DNA of 53,678 nucleotides. Origin: Microcoleus sp. CAWBG506 (GTDB lineage: Bacteria; Cyanobacteriota; Cyanobacteriia; Cyanobacteriales; Microcoleaceae). A program made the position numbers and the translations under genes. Where the stretch lies: assembly GCA_020883125.1 (NCBI GenBank), contig JAHREW010000010.1:100992-154669 (forward strand). The letters run 5' to 3'. This document shows, in pieces, positions 1 through 8,111 of this stretch. Below the pieces are notes generated by a model. The model made no database searches. It was not told the DNA's origin and saw nothing but the letters and a program-made list of their open reading frames with translations. Positions within the stretch are counted from its first letter, which is position 1. Each line of letters begins with the position of its first letter.

Positions 1-243
1 GGGTTTTAACCCTCGTCGGACTCCGCAACGCCCGCAATCTGACATTTTGAACATGGTTAATTACCATTAAAATTATTCTCATCAGTCCTCTTGAGAGGAC
101 TTCAGCTATGAGACGGGGGTTTTAACCCTCGTCGGACTCCGCAACGCCCGCAATCTGACATTTTGAACATGGTTAATTACCATTAAAATTATTCTCATCA
201 GTCCTCTTGAGAGGACTTCAGCTATGAGACGGGGGTTTTAACC
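1..243. repeat. 116-bp direct tandem repeat, two full copies plus the start of a third
   Basis: Copies begin at 1, 117 and 233, and the two full copies look identical. Each unit holds two foldable parts. One is a perfect hairpin, GTCCTC-TTGA-GAGGAC. The other is a longer fold across the unit junction, GACGGGGGTT paired with AACCCTCGTC with one G-T pair. The third copy is interrupted after 243 by a different palindromic element. No coding capacity is seen. Confidence 0.85.
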
Positions 244-373
244 ATCGGGATCATCCCGATTTTGCATAGGCGAAGCATGACCGCTGTAAATCTCTGGCGA
301 TCACTAATAAATTGTCTGCGGTCATGCTTCGCCCCTAGGAATATATTTGCCAAACACAGATGCACCTGAACCA
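244..373. repeat. Palindromic element inserted in the third 116-bp repeat
   Basis: Perfect 16-bp inverted arms (269-284 and 318-333, GGCGAAGCATGACCGC and its complement) enclose about 33 bp. A short palindrome around 245-261 lies on the left. The same element occurs in opposite orientation at 7354-7442, including the internal spacer with a few substitutions. The 116-bp repeat sequence stops at 243 and resumes, diverged, near 374, so this looks like an insertion. Confidence 0.7.
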
Positions 374-425
374 CCGTCGGACTTGGCAATATCGCAATCT
401 AACATTTTGAACAAAATACCATTGT
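374..425. repeat. Diverged remainder of the third 116-bp repeat
   Basis: The stretch from CCGTCGGACT through AACATTTTGAACA to TACCATT follows the repeat unit (compare 14-68), with substitutions and a short deletion. It lies directly before the 3' end of recQ. Confidence 0.55.
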
Positions 426-443
426 AGACAACCAGATATCGCA

Positions 444-2639
444 TCAAAAACCCACGTAATTTTGCCGCCACCAAGCACGCACTAATTTAATCTCCTCAAA
501 GCTATAAGCTTCTTGCAAAAAATCATATATTGCTTTCAATCTTTCATCCCCAATTATCTCAATTGCTTGCACAATTGGTTGCTGTCGTTCCGGTTCCACC
601 AACAAATGAATATCGACTTTTTGATCCATATCGATTAATTCTACTAAGTGCCCAACAATCGTAGTAGGACTCATGCCTCTGATTTCTGCTATGCCTTCAA
701 CTGTGAAACCTTTTCTGTGCAATTCCCAGGTTTGCATCTGTGTATAAGAAGGTATATTCCCAGCATTAGAACTTTGAGCTACAGCAGAAGGTGCTGCACC
801 TGTTGGTAAGCCTTTTTCTTTACAAAAAGTCCGAATCGCTTCCAAGAAAACTTTACCGTACTTATCTCGCTTGTTGCTACCAACTCCGTAAACTTCTACG
901 AATTCTGTGAGGTTTTGGGGGCGTTTTTCTGCCATGTCTCGCAAGCTTTTATCGGCAAAGATGACGTAGGGTGGTACGAATTGTTCGTCGGCTATTTGTT
1001 TGCGTAGTGTCCGCAATATGGCAAATAAACTTTCTACTTCTACGGCTAAGGAGCGATTTGTTGCTTGTACTTCGCGTTTGGGTTGAATGGCGATTTCTAC
1101 TGTGCGCTGACGTTTCATGACTTCCCAACTTTTCTCGTTGAGTTTCAAGATGGGGAAGCCGTCGGTTGTTTCATCTAGTAAGCCTTGATTTAATAGCGAT
1201 CGCACTAATATTTTCCAATCTTCTGCACTTCTATCTTTGCCGATGCCGTAGGTAGAAAGTTGGTTGTGTTGGTATTGCAATACTTTTTGATTTTTAGAGC
1301 CACGCAACACGTCTATGATATGATTCATGCCAAATTTTTCTTTGCATCTAGCCACGCAGGAAAGAAATTTCATGGCTTCTATTGTGCAGTCTTCTACGGG
1401 TTTTTGGTGGCAACAGTTATCGCAATTTCCACAATTCCCAGGGAATGAGTCGCCAAAATAACTTAGCTGAATTGTGCGACGACAATCTGTTGATTGAGCG
1501 TAGTTGATGACTCTTCGCAATTGTTGGCGGGCTATGCGCTGTTCTTGTTCATCGGGTTTTTGATCGATGATATATTCGATGGTTTTGACATCACCGAATC
1601 CAAAAAATAGGGTACAATAGGATGGTTCGTTATCTCTGCCTGCTCGACCTGATTCTTGATAGTATCCTTCGAGATTTTTGGGTAAGTCGTAGTGAATGAC
1701 AAATCGGACATCGGGTTTGTTGATTCCCATCCCGAAAGCAACTGTGGCTACCATTACTTGTACGTCGTCGCGAATGAAGCGGGTTTGATTGGTTGTGCGA
1801 TCGCTATCGTTCATGCCAGCGTGATAGGGTAAAGCTGGGATGCCACTTTGTTGCAATTTATAGGCAACTTCTTCTACTTTTTTGCGACTGAGACAGTAGA
1901 TAATTCCCGAACCGCCTTTTTTTTGGATTATTTGCAAAACTTCGGCAAAACTATGCTTGTTTTTTTGTCGGACTTCGTAGTATAAATTGGGCCGATTGAA
2001 ACTGGCGACGTGGATGTAAGGATTGCGCAGGGTTAACTGCTGGATAATGTCTTGGCGGACGCGCTCGGTGGCGGTGGCGGTTAGTGCCATAATGGGGATG
2101 TCTGGGTAGCGATCGCGCACTCGTTCCATTTGTCGGTATTCGGGACGAAAATCGTGTCCCCATTCGGAAACGCAGTGGGCTTCGTCGATCGCAAAAGCTG
2201 AAATTCCCAACTTAGCTGCTACTATATCTAAGAATGGCAAAAATCTCTCGCCCAGCAAGCGTTCTGGAGCAACGTAGAGCAGTTTAATTTTACCTTCGAG
2301 AATTGCTGTTTCGCGCGATCGCACTTCCTGAGAGTTCAAAGTGCTATTGAGAAAAGTCGCCCCAATTCCATTATCTACCAAAGCTTCCACCTGGTCTTGC
2401 ATCAAGGCAATTAAGGGGGAAACAACTACACTTAAACCCGGTTTCAATAGTGCGGGCAATTGAAAACACAAAGACTTGCCACCCCCTGTCGGCATCACAA
2501 TCATCTGATCTCGTTTTTGGAGAGCAGCTTCGACAATTTCCCGTTGTCCCGCACGGAAGGAGTCATAGCCAAAGAAATGTTTCAGAGCTTGTTCGAGGGA
2601 GGGCGGGACAGGAGATGTGGGCAGATTCGACCCTGACAT
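444..2639 (-). CDS. recQ: ATP-dependent DNA helicase RecQ
   Basis: Superfamily 2 3'-5' DNA helicase acting in recombination and repair of stalled forks. The 731 residues read, in order: an N-terminal RecQ motif, Walker A TGGGKS (about 51-56), the DEAH box (152-155) followed by the RecQ-typical HCVSEWGHDFRPEY, the second helicase domain with the GRAGRD motif, and a four-cysteine zinc site within NCGNCDNCC. After these come the winged-helix region and an HRDC domain (about 530-600, FVPPYVIFADKSL). The C-terminal 90 residues resemble the helix-turn-helix tail of some RecQ proteins (EGIAEIRGMSPTTIVGHL). Length is at the long end for RecQ. It diverges from the DUF427 gene across 97 bp that must hold both promoters. 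The protein looks intact. Confidence 0.96.
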   Translation of the reverse strand: MSGSNLPTSPVPPSLEQALKHFFGYDSFRAGQREIVEAALQKRDQMIVMPTGGGKSLCFQLPALLKPGLSVVVSPLIALMQDQVEALVDNGIGATFLNSTLNSQEVRSRETAILEGKIKLLYVAPERLLGERFLPFLDIVAAKLGISAFAIDEAHCVSEWGHDFRPEYRQMERVRDRYPDIPIMALTATATERVRQDIIQQLTLRNPYIHVASFNRPNLYYEVRQKNKHSFAEVLQIIQKKGGSGIIYCLSRKKVEEVAYKLQQSGIPALPYHAGMNDSDRTTNQTRFIRDDVQVMVATVAFGMGINKPDVRFVIHYDLPKNLEGYYQESGRAGRDNEPSYCTLFFGFGDVKTIEYIIDQKPDEQEQRIARQQLRRVINYAQSTDCRRTIQLSYFGDSFPGNCGNCDNCCHQKPVEDCTIEAMKFLSCVARCKEKFGMNHIIDVLRGSKNQKVLQYQHNQLSTYGIGKDRSAEDWKILVRSLLNQGLLDETTDGFPILKLNEKSWEVMKRQRTVEIAIQPKREVQATNRSLAVEVESLFAILRTLRKQIADEQFVPPYVIFADKSLRDMAEKRPQNLTEFVEVYGVGSNKRDKYGKVFLEAIRTFCKEKGLPTGAAPSAVAQSSNAGNIPSYTQMQTWELHRKGFTVEGIAEIRGMSPTTIVGHLVELIDMDQKVDIHLLVEPERQQPIVQAIEIIGDERLKAIYDFLQEAYSFEEIKLVRAWWRQNYVGF

Positions 2640-2736
2640 TTGCAGTAGTTGGTTTGTGAGTTCTACATTATTCTATGCTTTTTGAGTACAAATACAGTTA
2701 CAATAATTAAAATTATTAATTTAACCAGAGAAACCG

Positions 2737-3021
2737 ATGCCGAAAGCTATTTGGAATGGTGCCGTTTTGGCCGAGAGCGACAAGTGCGAAGTCGTAGAAA
2801 ACAATCTTTATTTCCCGCCAGATGCCATCAAGCCTGAATATTTTAAGGACAGCAGCACCCACACTACTTGCGGTTGGAAAGGTGTCGCTAGTTACTACAG
2901 CATTGAAGTTGGTGGACAAGTTAATAAAGATGCCGCTTGGTATTATCCTACTCCGAAAGATGCTGCTAAAAATATTAAAGGCTACATTGCTTTTTGGAAA
3001 GGAGTTAAGGTAGAAGCTTAA
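2737..3021 (+). CDS. DUF427 domain protein
   Basis: A 94-residue single-domain protein. It shows the family signatures near the N-terminus (AIWNGAVLAES), YFPPDAI, and the central HTTCGWKGVASYYS, then AAWYYPTPKDAA and IAFWKGVKV at the end. DUF427 proteins are small beta-rich folds common in cyanobacteria and actinobacteria, and no reaction is established. The length is typical of stand-alone members. It is monocistronic and divergent from recQ. A repeat hairpin follows the stop codon and separates it from the convergent YciO-type gene. Confidence 0.9.
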   Translation: MPKAIWNGAVLAESDKCEVVENNLYFPPDAIKPEYFKDSSTHTTCGWKGVASYYSIEVGGQVNKDAAWYYPTPKDAAKNIKGYIAFWKGVKVEA

Positions 3022-3047
3022 GGAAGTTTTGAGTTAATTTATTGAGA

Positions 3048-3069
3048 GAACAGGCCATCCAGCCTGTTC
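3048..3069. repeat. GAACAGGC hairpin between convergent genes
   Basis: Stem GAACAGGC/GCCTGTTC with a 6-nt loop. The same stem occurs twice at 23749-23890, so this is a dispersed repeat. Here it sits between two convergent stop codons and could help end both transcripts, but there is no clear U-tract. Confidence 0.55.
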
Positions 3070-3128
3070 CACCAAGAGTTAGTTTTCTTGTATTTTCAAA
3101 GCTAAAACAGGCGGGAGTTGCTGCTATA

Positions 3129-3797
3129 CTATGGCTCAGCCCAAGCAGTGGCAGCTTCCCATCCCAAACCGCGACGAACAATCACCGGTTCTTTGTCTGT
3201 TAAATCTATGATGGTAGATACTTGATATCCTGGATCGGAACCGTCATCAACAATAATATCTACCAATTTTTCCAAACAGTCAAATAGTTCAGCTTTGCCA
3301 AAATTTTGTGTTTTGCTGGCGGCTGAGGGTGATTCGCCTTCATCATCATCGGTAGTCCTGTGAGCGGATGTGGAAATAATTGGATTTCCCAAGGCTTCCA
3401 ACAGTGTAAAACAAATTGGGCGATCGGGTACGCGAATTCCAGTAGTTTTGCGTTTCGGGTTCATTACCAACCGTGGCACTAACTTGGTAGCTGGTAACAA
3501 AAACGTGTAAGGGCCGGGGATTAATCGCTTGATAATTCGGTAAGCCTCATTGCTGACAGCAGCATACTCGGCAATATTTGACAAAGAAGAACACAGGAAC
3601 GTTAATGGCTTATCATTAGACAGTTGCTTGATCTGCCTGACTCGTTCTACCGCAGATTTGGCGTTGAGATCGCAGCCGATCGCGTAAACTGTATCTGTGG
3701 GATAAAGCATTACGGCCCCAGCTTTTAGGGAAGCTTTAATCTTCTCGATTCGGTCTTTTTGGGGTGTAAGTGGATGCACTTCGTAAATAATTGCCAT
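3129..3797 (-). CDS. Sua5/YciO/YrdC family protein, YciO type
   Basis: A 222-residue YrdC-fold protein. The family motif YPTDTVYAIGCD lies near residue 32, followed by RIKQLSNDKPL-like and RLIPGPYTFLLPAT segments and KRKTTGIRVPD. Sua5/TsaC members make threonylcarbamoyl-AMP for the universal t6A37 modification of tRNA. YciO-type paralogues share the fold, and their role is less clear. The short length, without the extra C-terminal Sua5 domain, and the SNDKPLTFLC segment point to the YciO branch. The TsaC-like reaction is therefore family knowledge, not shown here. It is convergent with the DUF427 gene and divergent from larC, with 75 bp between starts. Confidence 0.9.
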   Translation of the reverse strand: MAIIYEVHPLTPQKDRIEKIKASLKAGAVMLYPTDTVYAIGCDLNAKSAVERVRQIKQLSNDKPLTFLCSSLSNIAEYAAVSNEAYRIIKRLIPGPYTFLLPATKLVPRLVMNPKRKTTGIRVPDRPICFTLLEALGNPIISTSAHRTTDDDEGESPSAASKTQNFGKAELFDCLEKLVDIIVDDGSDPGYQVSTIIDLTDKEPVIVRRGLGWEAATAWAEP

Positions 3798-3872
3798 GTT
3801 ATGATATTGCAGGCTAATTGGGCGATGGAAATATCCGCTGAAACAATCAATGATGAAAATTAATTGTTAATA

Positions 3873-5234
3873 ATGAATAAAATAGCTTATTTTGAATGCC
3901 CAACTGGTATTGCTGGCGATATGTGTCTGGGAGCCCTCGTCCATGCCGGCGTACCTTTGGAGTACCTAATCGAAAAATTAAATTTATTGGGAATTTCGAC
4001 TGAGTATCAACTGCGTACCGAATTAGTCCATCGCAATACTCAACAAGCAACTAAATTTCATGTGGATTTGATTGCGGATTTGCCGAAAAAAGCTCAAAAT
4101 CTGGCTGCTGACTTCACCCTCGATCCCTCGGAAACCGAATCCCCCACATTCGATCGCACTCACCACCATCATCACGGTGACGAACATTCTCACCATCACG
4201 ACGCTGGGGATGCCGAAACTAGCCACACTCCCCATCGCCACTTGCCAGAAATTGAGCGCATCATCCTCTCAGCCCAGTTACCTCCGCGAGTGGAAGCCTG
4301 GAGTTTGGCCGTATTTCGGAAATTGGCAGAGGCTGAAGGTGCCGTACATGGTATCTCCCCAGAGGAGGTGTACTTTCACGAAGTGGGCGCTACGGATGCA
4401 CTGGTGGATATTATCGGTACTTGTTTGGGTTTGGATTGGTTGGATATTGATGAGTGTTACTTTTCGGCAATGCCGACTGGGGGCGGTACGGTGAAAGCAG
4501 CCCACGGCAGATTGGTGGTGCCGACACCGGCGGTGATGCGTTTGTGGGAAATGCACCAAGTGCCGGTTTATAGCAATGGGATCGATCGCGAATTGTGTAC
4601 GCCAACGGGGACTGCGATCGCCTGTACTCTGGCTTCTGGGTTTGGCCCGCCACCATCTATGCAAATTCAGGCGATCGGATTGGGTGCCGGTTCTAGAATG
4701 CTGGTAATTCCTAATATTTTGCGCATCTGGATTGGGGAGATGTCAACCCCCCAAGGGGGGAAAGTCGCAGATTCCCCATTCCCCATTCCGAATTCCCTAG
4801 AAACTATTGCGGTATTGGAAACCCAAATTGATGATTTGAGTCCCCAGGCGATCGCCTATGTTTTTGATGCTTTGTTTGTCTGCGGTGCTCTGGATGTTTT
4901 TACTCAACCAATTGTGATGAAAAAGTCGCGGCTGGGGGTGTTGTTAACTGTGATTTGTCATCCCGAACATCAGGCTGCTTGCGAAACAGTCATCTTTCGC
5001 GAAACTACTACTTTGGGAATTAGGCGATCGACTCAACAAAGAACTATTTTGCACCGAGAAATCCAGAAAGTTCAAACCAAGTACGGCCCAGTACATATCA
5101 AAGTTGCCAAGAGTGGAGAAATGATTACTAATGTGCAGCCGGAATACGAAGATTGTGCAGAAATTGCCCGACTCAAAAATATTAGCTGGCGGGAAGTTCA
5201 TCGTTTGGCGCTGGAAAGTTGGTACGCTCAATGA
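3873..5234 (+). CDS. larC: Nickel-pincer cofactor nickel insertion protein LarC
   Basis: LarC (DUF111 family) inserts nickel into the pyridinium bis-thiocarboxylate mononucleotide to complete the nickel-pincer cofactor used by lactate racemase-like enzymes. The protein opens with the family signature ECPTGIAGDMCLGAL. It has a histidine-rich loop at about residues 90-120 (HHHHHGDEHSHHH and HTPHRH) suited to nickel binding, then EVGATDALVDIIGT and the C-terminal ferredoxin-like part. A TTG lies three codons upstream at 3864, but ATG 3873 gives the usual N-terminus. Residues around 300-308 (SPFPIPNS) are encoded by heptamer repeat DNA, which appears to be an in-frame insertion. No larA, larB or larE is present in the window. 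Confidence 0.93.
   Translation: MNKIAYFECPTGIAGDMCLGALVHAGVPLEYLIEKLNLLGISTEYQLRTELVHRNTQQATKFHVDLIADLPKKAQNLAADFTLDPSETESPTFDRTHHHHHGDEHSHHHDAGDAETSHTPHRHLPEIERIILSAQLPPRVEAWSLAVFRKLAEAEGAVHGISPEEVYFHEVGATDALVDIIGTCLGLDWLDIDECYFSAMPTGGGTVKAAHGRLVVPTPAVMRLWEMHQVPVYSNGIDRELCTPTGTAIACTLASGFGPPPSMQIQAIGLGAGSRMLVIPNILRIWIGEMSTPQGGKVADSPFPIPNSLETIAVLETQIDDLSPQAIAYVFDALFVCGALDVFTQPIVMKKSRLGVLLTVICHPEHQAACETVIFRETTTLGIRRSTQQRTILHREIQKVQTKYGPVHIKVAKSGEMITNVQPEYEDCAEIARLKNISWREVHRLALESWYAQ
4771..4797. repeat. Heptamer (ATTCCCC-type) repeat inside larC
   Basis: Four consecutive 7-bp units (ATTCCCC, ATTCCCC, ATTCCGA, ATTCCC) lie in the larC reading frame. They are the complement of the GGGAATG/GGGAATT units of the intergenic array at 7189-7342. 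The encoded SPFPIPNS replaces what is normally a short linker before the ETIAVLETQIDDLSPQ segment. Confidence 0.7.
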
Positions 5235-5259
5235 TACAGCCTATTCTAGCTTCATGACT

Positions 5260-5985
5260 TTAATCTGCGACATTTGTGACTAAATGCCCGTCTTCCATGT
5301 AAATAATGCGATCGGCAATATCCAAAATACGATTGTCGTGGGTGACAAGCAAAATCGTGCAACCTTGTTCTTTGGCTAGTTTCTGCATAATTTCTACCAC
5401 ATCTCGCCCGGATTTTTTGTCTAAAGCAGCAGTGGGTTCGTCGGCTAATACTATTTTAGGATGGCTGACTAACGCACGGGCGATCGCCACTCTTTGTTTC
5501 TGTCCTCCTGACAAATTTTCGGGGTAATAATTAGCCCTCTCTCCCAAACCAACTGCTTCTAACATTGCTATGGACAAAGCATCCATATTCTGATTTAGCA
5601 TTTCTTTATGCAATTCCAAAGACATTCGCACGTTTTGCTTAGCTGTCAAAAATGTCATCAGATTGTGTGCTTGAAAAATATACCCAATTTGCTTTCTCAG
5701 TTTGGTTAATTGATGTTTGCTAGCCGAGACTATTTCTTGTCCGAGAATTTTGAGACTCCCTTCCTGGGCAGAACGCAAGCCTCCTAACATGGTTAATAAC
5801 GTTGTTTTCCCGGAACCGGAGGGCCCCGTCATAATTACTATTTCTCCTGGGTTGATATCCAAATTTATGTCAAATAAGGCTTGTTTTTTGAGGGACCCTT
5901 GACCGAAGTAGTGATTCAGGTTTTTGACGGAAATTACTGGTTCGGTTGTCGTGGTTGTTTCAGCAGGGAGATTTAGGGTTTCCAT
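5260..5985 (-). CDS. devA: DevA-type ABC exporter ATP-binding protein
   Basis: ATPase subunit of a MacB/DevBCA-type exporter. Over 241 residues it has Walker A GPSGSGKTT, a Q-loop in IGYIFQAHNLM, the signature LSGGQKQR, Walker B IVLADEP and the H-loop histidine in LLVTHDNR. The sequence is close to the DevA subfamily, which in heterocystous species drives glycolipid export. In a cyanobacterium without evident heterocyst genes the cargo is unknown. It is the last gene of the minus-strand set tetR-devB-vat-devC-devA and lies 40 bp after devC. Confidence 0.93.
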   Translation of the reverse strand: METLNLPAETTTTTEPVISVKNLNHYFGQGSLKKQALFDINLDINPGEIVIMTGPSGSGKTTLLTMLGGLRSAQEGSLKILGQEIVSASKHQLTKLRKQIGYIFQAHNLMTFLTAKQNVRMSLELHKEMLNQNMDALSIAMLEAVGLGERANYYPENLSGGQKQRVAIARALVSHPKIVLADEPTAALDKKSGRDVVEIMQKLAKEQGCTILLVTHDNRILDIADRIIYMEDGHLVTNVAD

Positions 5986-6025
5986 GGGGATTTTTGGGTC
6001 AAAATTTACCGAAAATTAGCGCTGA

Positions 6026-7180
6026 TTAAAAGATGTCTGCGGGATCTGCTGATTGAAGTTTCCGAAGGGCGATCGCACCGGAACCTGTACACATCACAAT
6101 CGTCAAACCTAACACTACTAATGCTCGATTTGTGGTCATTATAATTGGTAGTAAAGTGGCAGATTGTGCTAGGTAATACATTCCGTTGGCGATAACAATT
6201 CCTGGCATAAAACCTAAAACTGCTAAGAGGAGAGCTTCTTGAATTAAGACTCCTACTAAATAGCGATCGCTATATCCCATTGCTTTTAAAGTAGCATATT
6301 CTGCTAAGTGGTCGGAAACATCGGAGTAAAGAATTTGGTAAACAATAATTAGACCCACAATAAATCCGATGATTGTACCAAATCCAAAAATAAAGCCAAT
6401 GGGGGTAGCATTTGCCCAGTAAGCTTTCTCGATTTCGGCAAATTCTGCTAAGGTTAAAACTTTAACATCATTGGGTAAAGTAGTTTGGAGTAGAGACTGG
6501 ACTTTTTTGATATCTGCACCGGGTTTAAGGGTGATTAAACCCACATCCATTTCATCTGGTTTCCTTTCGGGAAATAAGTTCATGAAGGTGGAGTCACTGA
6601 CTATGACATTCCCATCAGCCGTGAAAGAAGTGCCGAGGGTAAATAAACCCGATACTTGAATGTTGCGTTTATTTAGTTCTGTTTCAAGGCTGGATTCTTT
6701 CTGGATAATTTGGGCAATATCGCCATATTCAGGTCTCGAAGATTGGTCGAATAAGGCATGATTAAACATTTGAATTTGATGCAATTGTTTGTTGACATCG
6801 GGCAAATTAAATGTTATGTTTCCGGGATCTACTCCAAAAATTAAAATCGCTCTCGTAGTGCGATTGGTGGGATTTCGCCACCGCCCAATATCAATATGCA
6901 AAGAAGTTACAGATTTGACTCCTTCAAATCCTTGGGCTTGGTATAATCTATCTCTTTTGAAACTTTTTACCGCAGCAAATGTTTCAAATTGAGGATTGAT
7001 TAACACTAAGTCTGTTTGTAAACTTTGGTGCGGTTTGATGGCAGAATCGAAAAGTGCATCTCGGAATCCTAGTTGCACGAAGATTAGGATATCTGCAAAG
7101 GCAATGCCGGCAATGGCAACTGCAAGGCGGGTTTTTTCTCTGGTTACTTGCAACCATGCAAGGGGTGTTTTGCGAAACAT
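6026..7180 (-). CDS. devC: DevC-type ABC exporter permease
   Basis: A 384-residue inner-membrane permease of the FtsX/MacB fold. It has one N-terminal membrane helix (about residues 20-40, [16 protein letters not shown]) and a large periplasmic domain (about 45-255). Three C-terminal helices follow ([40 protein letters not shown] and the final hydrophobic stretch). The opening [18 protein letters not shown] is typical of DevC. It should pair with the downstream DevA ATPase and the upstream membrane-fusion protein. The 264 bp between it and the acetyltransferase gene is filled by a heptamer array and a palindromic element, which may weaken co-transcription. Confidence 0.93.
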   Translation of the reverse strand: MFRKTPLAWLQVTREKTRLAVAIAGIAFADILIFVQLGFRDALFDSAIKPHQSLQTDLVLINPQFETFAAVKSFKRDRLYQAQGFEGVKSVTSLHIDIGRWRNPTNRTTRAILIFGVDPGNITFNLPDVNKQLHQIQMFNHALFDQSSRPEYGDIAQIIQKESSLETELNKRNIQVSGLFTLGTSFTADGNVIVSDSTFMNLFPERKPDEMDVGLITLKPGADIKKVQSLLQTTLPNDVKVLTLAEFAEIEKAYWANATPIGFIFGFGTIIGFIVGLIIVYQILYSDVSDHLAEYATLKAMGYSDRYLVGVLIQEALLLAVLGFMPGIVIANGMYYLAQSATLLPIIMTTNRALVVLGLTIVMCTGSGAIALRKLQSADPADIF

Positions 7181-7188
7181 ATAATTTA

Positions 7189-7342
7189 GGAATGGGGAAT
7201 TGGGAATGGGGAATGGGGAATTGGGAATTGGGAATTGGGAATTGGGAATTGGGAATGGGGAATTGGGAATGGGGAATGGGGAATTGGGAATTGGGAATTG
7301 GGAATTGGGAATTGGGAAATTGGGAATGGGGAATGGGGAATT
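7189..7342. repeat. Heptamer array (GGGAATT/GGGAATG)
   Basis: About 21 units of 7 bp alternate between GGGAATT and GGGAATG, directly upstream of devC. It belongs to the STRR class of 7-bp cyanobacterial arrays. The long reading frames it creates (FPIPNSQ-like repeats) are artefacts. Confidence 0.9.
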
Positions 7343-7353
7343 TGTAATTCGTA

Positions 7354-7442
7354 GGGGCGAAGCATGACCGCAGACAATTTATTAGCGATCGCCTGAGATT
7401 TACAGCGGTCATGCTTCGCCCTTACCAAATCGGGATGCTCCC
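7354..7442. repeat. Palindromic GCGAAGCATGACCGC element, second copy
   Basis: Perfect 16-bp inverted arms at 7356-7371 and 7405-7420 enclose a 33-bp spacer. The copy at 244-333 is in the opposite orientation, with the same spacer apart from a few bases and the same ATCCCGATTT flank. A GCGATCGC site sits in the spacer here but reads GCGATCAC in the other copy. Confidence 0.8.
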
Positions 7443-7444
7443 TT

Positions 7445-8077
7445 TTATTCCGCATCTATCAGTGCTTGAATATCACTGTTCATAATCAAGTTAATATGCC
7501 GCGTAATCTTGTCAATTTGCCAATCCCACCACCTAATTTCTAATAATTGTGCAACTTCAGCATCGCTGAAACGCTGTTTGATTAAACCTGCGGGATTTCC
7601 ACCGACAATGGTGTAAGCCGGAACATCTTTTACCACCACAGATTTCGCTGCAATCACCACACCGTCGCCGATTTTGACTCCTGGCATAATCACTGCTTCG
7701 TAACCAATCCACACATCATTACCAATCACGATATCTCCTTTACTTGGTAGTTCTATTAATAAATTCATGGCTGTTTCCCAACCATTACCAAAAACAGGAA
7801 AAGGATAGGTTGAAATGCCGTCTAGTTTGTGGTTTGCACCGTTCATGATGAATGTGACATTGGTGGCGATCGCACAAAATTTACCAATAATTAATCTGTC
7901 ATTTCCGTAGTTGTAAAGTACATTTTTCTCGAAGTTTTCCGGACCAGTCGGATCGTCATAGTATGAGTAATCCCCGACAATAATATTAGGCGATTTCACA
8001 AAAGTTTTGATAAAACCTACGCGCGACTGGTCTATCATGGGATAAGGTAGGTTTGGATCTGGACCAAATTCTGCCAT
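7445..8077 (-). CDS. Vat/CatB-type xenobiotic O-acetyltransferase
   Basis: A left-handed beta-helix acetyl-CoA transferase of 210 residues. Hexapeptide repeats are plain in [17 protein letters not shown] and [13 protein letters not shown], and the family histidine appears in [10 protein letters not shown]. The C-terminal WWDW and helical tail match the streptogramin A/chloramphenicol (Vat/CatB) acetyltransferase family. Such enzymes acetylate a hydroxyl group on antibiotics, but many chromosomal members have other acceptors, so no resistance is claimed. It follows the devB-like gene by 34 bp, inside an export operon led by a TetR regulator. That context suggests modification and export of one compound class. 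Confidence 0.9.
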   Translation of the reverse strand: MAEFGPDPNLPYPMIDQSRVGFIKTFVKSPNIIVGDYSYYDDPTGPENFEKNVLYNYGNDRLIIGKFCAIATNVTFIMNGANHKLDGISTYPFPVFGNGWETAMNLLIELPSKGDIVIGNDVWIGYEAVIMPGVKIGDGVVIAAKSVVVKDVPAYTIVGGNPAGLIKQRFSDAEVAQLLEIRWWDWQIDKITRHINLIMNSDIQALIDAE

Positions 8078-8111
8078 AACTTTCCATCCTTAAAGGTTCG
8101 GATTCGGGACT

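Noticed and set aside
6984-7455. Open frames with FPIPNSQ-type repeats on both strands
   Set aside because: They are produced by the heptamer array read in different frames and overlap devC. No real gene is supported.
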